DNA from: Crossiella sp. CA-258035
GTDB taxonomy: Bacteria > Actinomycetota > Actinomycetes > Mycobacteriales > Pseudonocardiaceae
NCBI RefSeq assembly: GCF_030064675.1
Contig: NZ_CP116413.1
Coordinates: 3,814,001-3,878,000, forward strand
Reading direction: 5' to 3'
Length of the DNA stretch: 64,000 nt
Every line of letters starts with the position of its first letter. The first letter of the stretch is position 1. Of the stretch, positions 53,456 through 61,839 are shown in pieces. Position numbers and translations under genes: made by a program. The notes under the pieces were generated by a model. That model had not been told where the DNA came from. It searched no databases and saw only the letters and a program-made list of their open reading frames with translations.

Positions 53456-56237
53456 GGTCGCCGACCCTCGGTAGCTGCCCGCGGCCGCTGATGCCGAGCT
53501 TGCGGTAGGTCGTGCTCAGGTGCGTTTCCACGGTCCGCAGGGTCAGGTGCAGCTCCTCGGCGATGCGGCGGTTGGAGTACCCGGTCACGGCCAGCTCGGC
53601 CACCCGCCGCTCGCCCCGGGACAGCGCCTGCAACCCGGCGGCCGGCCGGGCAGGCGGCCGCCCGCCCACGGCGATGAGCTCCTCCCGCGCGGTGGCGGCC
53701 AGCCCGCCCGCGCCGCAGCGGTGCGCGATGACCAGGGCCTGCCGGAAGGCGGCGCGCGCGGAGAGCTGGTCGCCGAGCTGGGCCCGCAGCGTCCCGGTGT
53801 CCAGCAGCGCGGCGGTCAGCTCCAGCGGAGTACTGGGACCCTCGAGCAGCCGGGTGGCCTCGCCGAGCAGGTCCAGCCCGGCCTGCCCGCCGGTGGCCAG
53901 CCCGAGCAGGCCCAGCGCGGAACCGACCGCCCGCGCCGTGCCCCAGCGCCGCGCCGCGGCAAGCGCTTCCCCGGCGACCTCTCGGGCCTGCTCGCGCTCG
54001 CCGAGGGTGCGCAGGGCGCGCACCGCCCAGCCGCGCCAGGGCACCATCACCGGGTTGTCGTGACCGGCCTCGCGCAACCGCGCCCCGAGCGCCAGCACCT
54101 GGTCCAGGCCGGCCCGGGTCTCGCCGCGGCTGAGCAGGATCCGGGCCTTGGCCAGCTGGAAGTACCCGTCCGCCTGCACCGCGGCCGTGGGCGCGGCATG
54201 CGTGGCCAGCAGGTCCGCCGCCTCGGCGACCCGGCCCTGGTCGAGCAGGATCGAGCCGTGGATGGCCAGCTCCACCACCTGCTGGAACCCGGCCAGCTCC
54301 GCGGGCACCAGCTCGTGGGTCTGCGCGGCGAAACCGGCCGCCTCGGCCAGCCTGCCCGCGAAGTGGCTGACCCTGGCGCGCAACGCCAGGTGCAGCCCGA
54401 GCCCGATGACCGCGTGCGTGCGCCGCGCCCCGGCGATCGCCTCATCGGCGAAGCGCGCGGCGAGCTCCAGCTCATCGGCCCAGGTCAGCACCGCGATGCT
54501 GGAACAGGTCAGCGGGTTGGCCAGCTCCGCGGCCGGGGTGGCCCGCAACGCCCGCCCGGCCAGCTCCGCCACCCGCGCCGCCGAGTCGTTGTAGAGCGCT
54601 TTCCCGTGCGCCAGCGCCACCAGCGTGACCTGTTCCCCTGGTGTGTCCCCGGCGATCCCGCGCCCGTCCCGGGCCAGCACCTCGTCCCGCTGCTCGGCCG
54701 AGCAGTCCGCCTCCATCATCAGCTGACGGCCGCGCAGCACCCTGGCGATCTCCGGCTCGGCCCGCTCGGCCACCCGGCCGAGGACCTCGATCGCCTCGTC
54801 CTCCCGGCCGCGCCCGGCCAGCAGCTCCGACAGCACCGCGGCCACCCGGCAGGCGGTGGGCTGGTCCTGGATCTCCGGCAGCACCGCGCACAACCGCTCG
54901 ATGCTCGCGGCCGGGTCCACGAACGCCGAGGCCAGCCCGTGCCGGACCCGCACCGCCACCCGGTCGGCCACCGGCGGCGGCTCGGCCAGCGCGCGGGCCA
55001 GGTGCTCGGCGGCCACATCCGGCGCGCCCCGGCCGATGGCCTGGGTGGCCGCGGCGGTCAGCATGCTCACCGTCCACGCATCCCCGGCCGGCGCGGCCTG
55101 GCGCAGGTGCGCGCACACCTGTTCCAGCGGCGCGCCGTCGTCGTTGAGCAGGGTGGCCGCCCTGCGGTGCCACTGGTCCCGCTGCCGCGGTGAGAGCTGG
55201 GCGTAGACGATGTCGCGCAGCAGCGGGTGGCTCCACCGCAGCGGTGGTTCCTGGCGCACCAGACCCAGCTGCCGCAACAGTTCCCCGGCCCGGCGGCAGT
55301 CAGCCGGATCCACCTCGGCCACCCGCGCGAGCAGCCCGGGATCGGGGCACTCGCCCAGCACCGCGAGCGCGCCCGCGCAGTCCCGCCCGGTCTGGTCGAA
55401 CTCGGCCAGCCAGTCCCGGATGGTCTGGGCGAACCGCTGCCCGGTGAACCGCGCCAGCCGCCACTCGCCCAGGGGATCCTCGGCCAGCGACCGCAGCAAA
55501 GCCCGCAGCAGCAACGGGTTCCCGCCGGTGGCCTGGTGACAGGCCCGTGCCAGCTCCGGCCTCGGCGGTTCCGGCAACGTCTCGGCCAGGCAGCGGGCCA
55601 GTGCCGCCTCGCTGAGCAGGCCGGGCCGGATCAGCACGCAGTGCGGATCGGTGGCCAGCGCGGCCAGCGGATCGGGCCACTCCACCCACTCGCCGAGCCG
55701 CCGGGTGAGCAGGAACAGCACCCGGTGCCCGGCCAGCCGTCTGCTCGCGTACCGCAGCCAGCGCGCCGAGGCCGCGTCGGCCAGGTGCGCGTCGTCCACC
55801 ACCAGCACCAGCGGTCCGCGGCGGGCCAGGCGCGCGCACAGCCAGTACAGCCCGTGCAGCACCGCGAACGGCGCCTCCTCCGGCGGCACCTCGCCGGAGT
55901 CGGTCGCGGCGGTGAGCACCCGCGCCGCGGGCTGCGCGGGTCCGGCGAGCAGTTCGGCCCGTGCCCCGGCATCGGCCAGCAGCGGCCCCAAAAGCCGGCG
56001 CACCATCCCGAAGGCGACTTGGCGTTCCCATTCCCCGCACCGCGCCCGCAACACGGTCACCCGGTCCGCGGGCAAGCCGTCGGCGAAATGCTCGACCAGA
56101 CTCGTCTTCCCGATTCCGGCCGGACCCTCCACCAGCACCACCCGCGACTGCCCCGCCGCGACCAGCGCCGCCTGTTCAGCCAGCTGAACAAGCTCGCGGT
56201 CCCGGTCCAGCAGAACAGAGGAGGCACACGTTCCCAT
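53448..56237 (-). CDS. LAL-family regulator 2
   Basis: 929 residues from ATG 56237. Same layout as the downstream paralogue: Walker A VEGPAGIGKTSLV (Lys ~44), Walker B LVLVVDDAHLADA, helical middle, and C-terminal HTH (LSRGERRVAELAVTGYSNRRIAEELHLTLRTVETHLSTTYRKLGI). The shared order and wording suggest a tandem duplication followed by divergence. First gene of the pair. Confidence 0.9.
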   Translation of the reverse strand: MGTCASSVLLDRDRELVQLAEQAALVAAGQSRVVLVEGPAGIGKTSLVEHFADGLPADRVTVLRARCGEWERQVAFGMVRRLLGPLLADAGARAELLAGPAQPAARVLTAATDSGEVPPEEAPFAVLHGLYWLCARLARRGPLVLVVDDAHLADAASARWLRYASRRLAGHRVLFLLTRRLGEWVEWPDPLAALATDPHCVLIRPGLLSEAALARCLAETLPEPPRPELARACHQATGGNPLLLRALLRSLAEDPLGEWRLARFTGQRFAQTIRDWLAEFDQTGRDCAGALAVLGECPDPGLLARVAEVDPADCRRAGELLRQLGLVRQEPPLRWSHPLLRDIVYAQLSPRQRDQWHRRAATLLNDDGAPLEQVCAHLRQAAPAGDAWTVSMLTAAATQAIGRGAPDVAAEHLARALAEPPPVADRVAVRVRHGLASAFVDPAASIERLCAVLPEIQDQPTACRVAAVLSELLAGRGREDEAIEVLGRVAERAEPEIARVLRGRQLMMEADCSAEQRDEVLARDGRGIAGDTPGEQVTLVALAHGKALYNDSAARVAELAGRALRATPAAELANPLTCSSIAVLTWADELELAARFADEAIAGARRTHAVIGLGLHLALRARVSHFAGRLAEAAGFAAQTHELVPAELAGFQQVVELAIHGSILLDQGRVAEAADLLATHAAPTAAVQADGYFQLAKARILLSRGETRAGLDQVLALGARLREAGHDNPVMVPWRGWAVRALRTLGEREQAREVAGEALAAARRWGTARAVGSALGLLGLATGGQAGLDLLGEATRLLEGPSTPLELTAALLDTGTLRAQLGDQLSARAAFRQALVIAHRCGAGGLAATAREELIAVGGRPPARPAAGLQALSRGERRVAELAVTGYSNRRIAEELHLTLRTVETHLSTTYRKLGISGRGQLPRVGDHV

Positions 56238-56391
56238 CAGCGCCCTTTCGATCCACCGCGCGATTCTTGGCCAGGTTAGCCCGTGAATGTCATGAACCTG
56301 TCATCGTGCTGTCGACCGGAAGTGCTAATCCACATAGGGATGATTGATCCGGCGGTTCATTAGTCCGTTTTTATTTTTGCCTTGAAAAAAG

Positions 56392-56432
56392 CAACGCGGG
56401 TTATTCAAAACGAAAGCACAGCCCCGCGTTGC
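56392..56432. promoter_or_regulatory. Inverted repeat in AT-rich promoter region
   Basis: GCAACGCGGG at 56391-56400 pairs with CCCGCGTTGC at 56423-56432 (10 of 10), with 22 AT-rich bases between. The 276-base gap 56238-56513 holds this repeat, a TTGAAAA-rich stretch near 56381, and the palindrome at 56438; GC content there is far below that of the neighbours. Confidence 0.45.
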
Positions 56433-56437
56433 GGGCG

Positions 56438-56453
56438 TCTAGCGATCGCTAGA
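56438..56453. promoter_or_regulatory. Perfect 16-bp palindrome upstream of the NAD(P)-binding protein gene
   Basis: TCTAGCGATCGCTAGA is a perfect palindrome centred 68 bases before the start at 56514. The size and position suit a dimeric repressor. No regulator that would bind it is identified; LAL regulator 2 is the nearest, transcribed the other way. Confidence 0.55.
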
Positions 56454-56513
56454 TCCGGTCTGGCGCCTTCTGGATGAGCGCCGAGAGCCGGCGCGGGGAG
56501 GACTTGAGCACTC

Positions 56514-57338
56514 ATGACGATCCTGGTTACCGGAGCGACCGGCACGGTGGGGCGACAGATCGTGGGCCAGCTGGTGGCCGCGGGGCACCGAGTGCGGGCG
56601 CTGACCCGGCGGCCGGAGCAGGCCGGGCTGCCCGCCGAGGTGGAGCTCGCCCGCGGCGACCTGTCCAACCCGGCCAGCGTGGAGCCCGCCCTGGAGGGGG
56701 TCACCGGGCTGCACCTGATCACCGTGGACGGCGAGGGCGTGCTGCAGACCGGCGAGGAGCTGGTGGCGCTGGCCAAGCGGGCCGGGGTGCGGCGGGTCAG
56801 CGTGCTCAGCGGCTGGGAGGAGAGCAGCGTCGAGCGCGCGCTCAACGCCAGCGACCTGGGCTGGACCTGGGTGCGGCCGGCGGAGTTCATGGCCAACGCC
56901 ACCGAGTGGGCCGAGGAGATCCGCGCCGAGGGCCGGGTCCGGCTCTTCGGCAACGCGCCCAGCGCGGTGGTGCACGAGGCCGACATCGCGGCGGTGGCGG
57001 TGGCCGCGCTCACCCAGGACGGGCACGCGGGCCAGACCTATCTGCTCACCGGTCCCGAGTCGCTCACCGCGACCGAGCGGATCGAGTGCCTGGCCAGCGC
57101 CATCGGCAAGCCGATCGAGGTGGTGCACCTGACCGAGGCGCAGTACCGGGAGCAACTGGCCTCCTTCGGCTTCGACGAGGGCTACATCGACTTCGCCGTC
57201 CAGCTCGGCGCCAGCCCGCCGGAGGCCGGGCAGCGCCCGCTGCCCACGGTCGCTGAGGTGGCCGGACGGCCCGCGCTCACCTTCGCCGAGTGGGCCGCCG
57301 CGAACGCCGAGCTGTTCCAGACTCAGGAGAACCGATGA
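56514..57338 (+). CDS. NmrA-like NAD(P)-binding protein
   Basis: 274 residues from ATG 56514 (GGGGAGGA upstream). Rossmann start [20 protein letters not shown] with the GxxGxxG pattern, then the second strand [14 protein letters not shown]. The active-site Tyr of classical SDRs is not obvious; the middle has SVLSGWEES and [15 protein letters not shown], typical of NmrA/atypical SDR proteins that act as redox sensors or reductases. The stop overlaps the epoxide hydrolase start (ATGA). Confidence 0.85.
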   Translation: MTILVTGATGTVGRQIVGQLVAAGHRVRALTRRPEQAGLPAEVELARGDLSNPASVEPALEGVTGLHLITVDGEGVLQTGEELVALAKRAGVRRVSVLSGWEESSVERALNASDLGWTWVRPAEFMANATEWAEEIRAEGRVRLFGNAPSAVVHEADIAAVAVAALTQDGHAGQTYLLTGPESLTATERIECLASAIGKPIEVVHLTEAQYREQLASFGFDEGYIDFAVQLGASPPEAGQRPLPTVAEVAGRPALTFAEWAAANAELFQTQENR

Positions 57339-58438
57339 CCTTCACCCCCTTCCGCATCGCAGTTCCGGAGGCGGACCTGGCCGACCTGCGGGCCCGGTTG
57401 CTGGCCACCCGCTGGCCCGCCGAGCTGCCCGGCGTCGGCTGGGCCCGCGGGGTGCCCCTGGGCTACCTGCGCGAGCTGGCCGAGTACTGGCGCACCGGCT
57501 ACGACTGGCGGGCGCACGAGTCGGCGCTCAACGAGCACCCGCAGTTCACCACCGTCATCGACGGGCAGACCGTGCACTTCCAGCACATCCGCTCGGCCGA
57601 TCCGGCGGCGACCCCGCTGGTGCTGCTGCACGGCTGGCCGGGCTCGTTCGTGGAGTTCCAGGACGTCATCGGCCTGCTCACCGACGCCTTCCACCTGGTG
57701 ATCCCGTCCCTGCCGGGGTTCGGCTTCTCCGCGCCACTGACCGAGGCCGGCTGGTCGCCGCGGCGGATGGCGGGCGCGCTCACCGAGCTGATGGCCAGGC
57801 TGGGCTATCAGCGCTACGGCGTGCAGGGCGGGGACGCCGGTTCCTGGGTCGGCCCGGAGATGGGCAGGCTGGCCCCGGAACGGGTGCTCGGCGTGCACCT
57901 CAACGCGATGATCTCCTTCCCGAACGGTGAGGAGGGCGAGTTCGACGACCTGAGCGAGGCGGACCTGGCTCGCTGGACCGCGATGCAGGAGTTCAACGAC
58001 GGCTACCTCCAGGTCAACTCCAAGCGTCCGCAGACGGTGGCCTACGCCCTGCACGACTCCCCGGCCGGGCAGCTGGCCTGGATCGTGGAGAAGTTCAAGG
58101 AGCTGACCGCGCCGGAGGAGGGCCTGCCGGAGGAAGCCGTTGCCAGGGACCGGATGCTGACCAACATCAGCCTGTACTGGCTGACCGGCACCGCGGGCTC
58201 GTCCGCTCAGATCTACTACGAGAGCATGACGCCCGACCCTCCTGGCGAGCCGACGGTGAGCGGGGTGCCGACCGCGGTGCTGGTGTCCACAATGGACGTC
58301 ACGGTCCGGCCGTGGGCCGAACGCGACCACCACATCGTGCGGTGGACCGAGATCGACCGCGGCGGGCACTTCCTGGCCATGGAACAACCGAAGTTGTTCG
58401 CGGCGGATGTCCGGGAGTTCTTCAGCCAGTTGCGCTGA
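57335..58438 (+). CDS. Epoxide hydrolase with EHN domain
   Basis: 367 residues from ATG 57335, overlapping the previous stop. The N-terminal EHN domain ([47 protein letters not shown]) is followed by an alpha/beta hydrolase with the oxyanion motif HGWPGSF, nucleophile Asp ~167 (QGGDAGSW) and His ~345 ([11 protein letters not shown]). Microsomal-type epoxide hydrolase family. It converts epoxides to diols in the cytoplasm; paired with the NAD(P)-binding protein it may detoxify a reactive metabolite (inference). Confidence 0.9.
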   Translation: MTFTPFRIAVPEADLADLRARLLATRWPAELPGVGWARGVPLGYLRELAEYWRTGYDWRAHESALNEHPQFTTVIDGQTVHFQHIRSADPAATPLVLLHGWPGSFVEFQDVIGLLTDAFHLVIPSLPGFGFSAPLTEAGWSPRRMAGALTELMARLGYQRYGVQGGDAGSWVGPEMGRLAPERVLGVHLNAMISFPNGEEGEFDDLSEADLARWTAMQEFNDGYLQVNSKRPQTVAYALHDSPAGQLAWIVEKFKELTAPEEGLPEEAVARDRMLTNISLYWLTGTAGSSAQIYYESMTPDPPGEPTVSGVPTAVLVSTMDVTVRPWAERDHHIVRWTEIDRGGHFLAMEQPKLFAADVREFFSQLR

Positions 58439-58444
58439 CTCCCC

Positions 58445-58478
58445 GCCTGCCCGCCCGCCTCACCACGGGCGGGCAGGC
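58445..58478. terminator. Bidirectional terminator between convergent genes
   Basis: GCCTGCCCGCCCG and CGGGCGGGCAGGC form a perfect 13-base-pair stem with an 8-base loop, starting 6 bases after the epoxide hydrolase stop and ending 9 bases before the stop of the convergent LAL-like gene. It can serve both. Confidence 0.8.
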
Positions 58479-58487
58479 CTTCCGCGC

Positions 58488-61400
58488 TTACAACCGCCAG
58501 GTCATCGGCGTCGCGGGGCGGTAGCGGCAGATCGAGCCGGTGAACACCGAGGCCCGCAGGTGCGCGGCCAGCTCGGGATGGCTGGAGTCCAAGCGGCGCA
58601 AGGTGTCCCGGATGCGGTTGGTGACCGCCTTGCGGGCGCGCTCGGCCTCGTCGCCGAGGCGGCGGGACCGGCCGAGCAGTCCGGTGGCCGCGCGCAGCTC
58701 GTCGATCAGCGCCTGCCGTTCCCGCTCCAGGCGTTCGGCGCGGGCGTCGTCGAAGGTGTCCTCGATCTGTTCGTCGAGGGCGGCCAGGCGGGATCGGTAG
58801 GCGGCTTTGGCGGCGTCGTCCAGGACCGGATCGCTGCCCAGGGCAGGGGCGGAGCCGGGGGAGAGCAGTTGCACGGCAGGGGCTTCCCGGTCCGGCGCGC
58901 TGAGCAGGTGGTGCAGGTCCTGCAAACCCTTCGCGTCGGGCAGGTGGGTGGTGTGGCCGGCGAAGGTGAGCTGCCAGCCGGTGGGGGAGCGGCGGAAGAC
59001 GTTGTCCGGGGCAGGGATGGGGCCGGCGGGGGCGTGGTTGGTGTGATCGCGCGGGGGTGCGGTCACCGGCTGGGGCAGGGTCATGCCGAGTCCGGCGGCT
59101 TCCCGCTCCGCTTCCGTGAGCAGTGCCGTGCCGGACGGATCTCCTTGTGCGAGCAGGGCGTGGGCCAGGTCGGCGCGGGCCTCGGCGGCCCAGGGCCGCG
59201 CGCCCAGGGTGGTGGCGGCGGTGAGGGCGGCTTCGGCGTGCGCGGTGGCTTGCGGCCAGTCGCCCAGGGCGGTGCTGAGCTTGGCCAGCCAGGTGCGGAT
59301 CGGGGCCTCCAAGACCACCGTGCCGGTGATCGCCCAGCGGTCGGCCTGCGGCAGCAGCTCGGCGTGGATCTCGGCGAGCCGGTCCGGATCACCTGACAAC
59401 AGGGCGGTCTCCACCCGCAGGCGCAGCCACAGCGCGGTGCTCCACCGCGACGGCGTGCCTTCTTCGGCCAGCAGGCGGGTGGCGGTGGCCAGGTCGCCGC
59501 GCCTGGTGGCGGACAGGCCGTCCAGCAGCGGCATGAACTCAGGGTTCCGGCCGGCCAGCACGCGGTCGAGGTCGGCGAGGTCGCCCTGGCGGACTGCGAT
59601 GGCGGCCCGGTGCGCGGTCCACAGGTCGGCCGCGGAGAAGTAGGGCTGGTCGCCGATGCCGCGGGCCCGGTCGGCGTGCGCGCGGGCGGCGGTGAAGTCG
59701 CCGCGCAGGGTGGCCAGCAGGCACTGGGTGACCTCGGCCTCGTGCCGGTGCACCGGCAGACCGCTCTGCTCGGCCATGGCCAGCAGCCTGCGGTGGCCGG
59801 CCAGGTGCGCCGGGTCGCCCAGCTCCAGGTAGGCCCCGGCGCGCCAGGCGGTGGCCTCGAAGGCCAGGTCCTCGTCCTGGGTGCGCTGGGCCAGCTCCAG
59901 CAGCTCGGTGGTCAGGTCCAGGCGGGTGTGCACGGTGTCCATCGACCACAGGAAGCCCAGGTGGTTGACCAGGGCGAAGCGCAGCGCGTTGTCATCACCG
60001 GCCTGGCGGGCCAGGTCGGCGGCGTGCCGGGCCAGCACGTTGGCGGTCTGGTCGTCCTCGGCGGAGGAGCCGGGCAGCAGCCTGGCCTGCGTCTCGCGGA
60101 TGAAGGCCAGCTGGTCGGGGTCGGCGCTGTCGTGGCGGGTCAGCCAGGTCAGGGTGAGCGCGGTGCGGGTCAGCAGGTCGGGGTCGTCCAGGTCGCGGGC
60201 GGTGGCCATCGCGGTGCGGAAGGCCGCGCGGGCGGTGCCCCGCTCACCGGCCAGGTGCGCCGACTCGCCTAGGTGCAGCTGGACCCGGTTGCGCTCGGTC
60301 TCCCGCGCGTGCGGCAGCGCGTTGCGGTAGTGCCGGGCGGCCTCGTCGAAGGCGAACCGGGCGGTGGCGTCCTGGGCGGCCCGCAGCTGGTGCCGCAGCA
60401 CCTCGGCCGAGGGCAGCGCGGTCGCGCCGTGGTGGGCGTGGTGGGCCAGCTCGGCCGGCATCAGCAGCTCGTGCGCGATCTCGGCGCGGATCACCGCGGC
60501 GTGCCGCTCGGCCGGTGTGGACAGTCCACTTCGGACGGTGTCGCGCAGCAGCTCGTGCTGGAACCGCACCTGCTCGCCCTCGGCCCGGATCAGTCGCGCG
60601 GCCAGCGCCTGGTCCAGCAGCCGGGCCACCGGCAGCCCGGGGTGCAGCGCGGCGAGCAGGTCGCGGTGCGCGCTGCGGCCCAGGATCGCCACCGTGCCGA
60701 GCAGGTCCACCACCTGCTCCGGCAGCCGGGACAGCCTGCGCCGCAACAGGGCGGTGATGCCGGGGTCCAGGGTGTCCAGCGGGCTGCCGCCCTGCCACAG
60801 CCGGGCGGTCTGCTCGACGAAGAACGGGTTGCCCTCGGTGCGCCGGTGGATCCGGGTGACCAGCTCGGCCTCGGGGTCCAGGCCGGTGGTGCGCTGGATC
60901 AGCGCGCCGACCGCCTGCTCGTCCAAGCCGCCCAGCGGCAGCTGGACCGCCTTGGCGGACAACGCGGGCAGGGTGCCGGCCAGCGGATGGCCGGGGTCGT
61001 TGACCTCGTTGTCCCGGTAGGTGGCCACGATGGCCAGCGGGGTGCGCGCGCTGTGCTGGACCACGAACTCCAGCAGCGCCACCGAGGCAGCGTCGGCCCA
61101 GTGCAGGTCCTCCAGCACCAGCAGCACCGGGGTCCGCGCGGCCAGCGTGGTCAGCAGCCCGGTGAGCGCGTCGGCCAGCGGGAACGCCGCCGGTTCCCGC
61201 TCGCCCAGCAACGCCTCCAGGGCCGGTGCGGCGGCCGCCCACTCGGCGGGGGTGGCGGCGGCGCGCAGGGCCCGGCTCACCTGCACCCACGGCCACCGGT
61301 CCGGCACCCCCGCGTCGCCCCAGCACGCCCCGGTGAGCACCAGCGCGCCGGTCTCCGCGGCCACCGCGCTGACCAGGCTGGTCTTGCCAATCCCGGCCTC

Positions 61401-61490
61401 CCCGGTGACCAGGGCGAACCCGCCGCCGCGCACCAGCGAGCACAGGGCGGCCGAGGCCGTGTCGCGACCGAGCAGCTCTGGGGTGAACAC
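58488..61490 (-). CDS. LAL-like AAA ATPase with TPR region and no HTH
   Basis: 1000 residues from GTG 61490, placed just before the domain start (FTPELLGRDTASAAL); the frame extends upstream to 61718 without recognisable sequence, and the ribosome-binding site is weak. Walker A VTGEAGIGKTSLV (Lys ~36), Walker B VLLVLEDLHWADAAS, then long helical repeats. The C-terminal ~150 residues hold WQLTFAGHTTHLPDAKGLQDLHHLLS and the ending TNRIRDTLRRLDSSHPELAAHLRASV, a domain seen in other actinomycete ATPases, not a LuxR HTH. It probably acts as a signalling ATPase. Convergent with the epoxide hydrolase gene. Confidence 0.8.
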   Translation of the reverse strand: MFTPELLGRDTASAALCSLVRGGGFALVTGEAGIGKTSLVSAVAAETGALVLTGACWGDAGVPDRWPWVQVSRALRAAATPAEWAAAAPALEALLGEREPAAFPLADALTGLLTTLAARTPVLLVLEDLHWADAASVALLEFVVQHSARTPLAIVATYRDNEVNDPGHPLAGTLPALSAKAVQLPLGGLDEQAVGALIQRTTGLDPEAELVTRIHRRTEGNPFFVEQTARLWQGGSPLDTLDPGITALLRRRLSRLPEQVVDLLGTVAILGRSAHRDLLAALHPGLPVARLLDQALAARLIRAEGEQVRFQHELLRDTVRSGLSTPAERHAAVIRAEIAHELLMPAELAHHAHHGATALPSAEVLRHQLRAAQDATARFAFDEAARHYRNALPHARETERNRVQLHLGESAHLAGERGTARAAFRTAMATARDLDDPDLLTRTALTLTWLTRHDSADPDQLAFIRETQARLLPGSSAEDDQTANVLARHAADLARQAGDDNALRFALVNHLGFLWSMDTVHTRLDLTTELLELAQRTQDEDLAFEATAWRAGAYLELGDPAHLAGHRRLLAMAEQSGLPVHRHEAEVTQCLLATLRGDFTAARAHADRARGIGDQPYFSAADLWTAHRAAIAVRQGDLADLDRVLAGRNPEFMPLLDGLSATRRGDLATATRLLAEEGTPSRWSTALWLRLRVETALLSGDPDRLAEIHAELLPQADRWAITGTVVLEAPIRTWLAKLSTALGDWPQATAHAEAALTAATTLGARPWAAEARADLAHALLAQGDPSGTALLTEAEREAAGLGMTLPQPVTAPPRDHTNHAPAGPIPAPDNVFRRSPTGWQLTFAGHTTHLPDAKGLQDLHHLLSAPDREAPAVQLLSPGSAPALGSDPVLDDAAKAAYRSRLAALDEQIEDTFDDARAERLERERQALIDELRAATGLLGRSRRLGDEAERARKAVTNRIRDTLRRLDSSHPELAAHLRASVFTGSICRYRPATPMTWRL

Positions 61491-61839
61491 GCTCCCATTA
61501 TCGCGGAACAGCGACGACCGCGGAATCTTGACCCGTTTGATTCCCCGCCGAGCGAGCGCGGATATCTTTTTCGCGAATTCGACGGAACGGGCTGCGAGCG
61601 TTCGCCGCCTCGCGGTCGTCCGATTGTCGGATGGCTCGTCGCGCCTGGTAGACCCACCCGCGGCTGTCGTTTCGCTCACATCCAAGTTCTGGATGCGGGT
61701 GTCGCCACAATTGCCCACCGGCTATCGTTGCCGGTCGATAGCAGGGGTACCAAAAAGCCTCCGGCACTGACCGCGATTTCCGGTCCGGTCCTGCCGTACA
61801 CTAACTCGTCACGACGGGACGGTCACAGGAAGGACGGTA
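61491..61839. promoter_or_regulatory. Divergent promoter region with inverted repeat
   Basis: 349 bases between divergent genes. GCTATCG at 61721 and CGATAGC at 61736 form a 7-base-pair dyad with an 8-base loop. TCCGA-TTG-TCGGA at 61619-61631 is a second. TACACT near 61797 could be the -10 hexamer of the HTH-nSTAND gene. No gene is supported here. Confidence 0.4.

Noticed and set aside
61498-61718. N-terminal extension of the LAL-like ATPase
   Set aside because: Although open, the upstream residues match no domain and the ATPase begins directly after GTG 61490.
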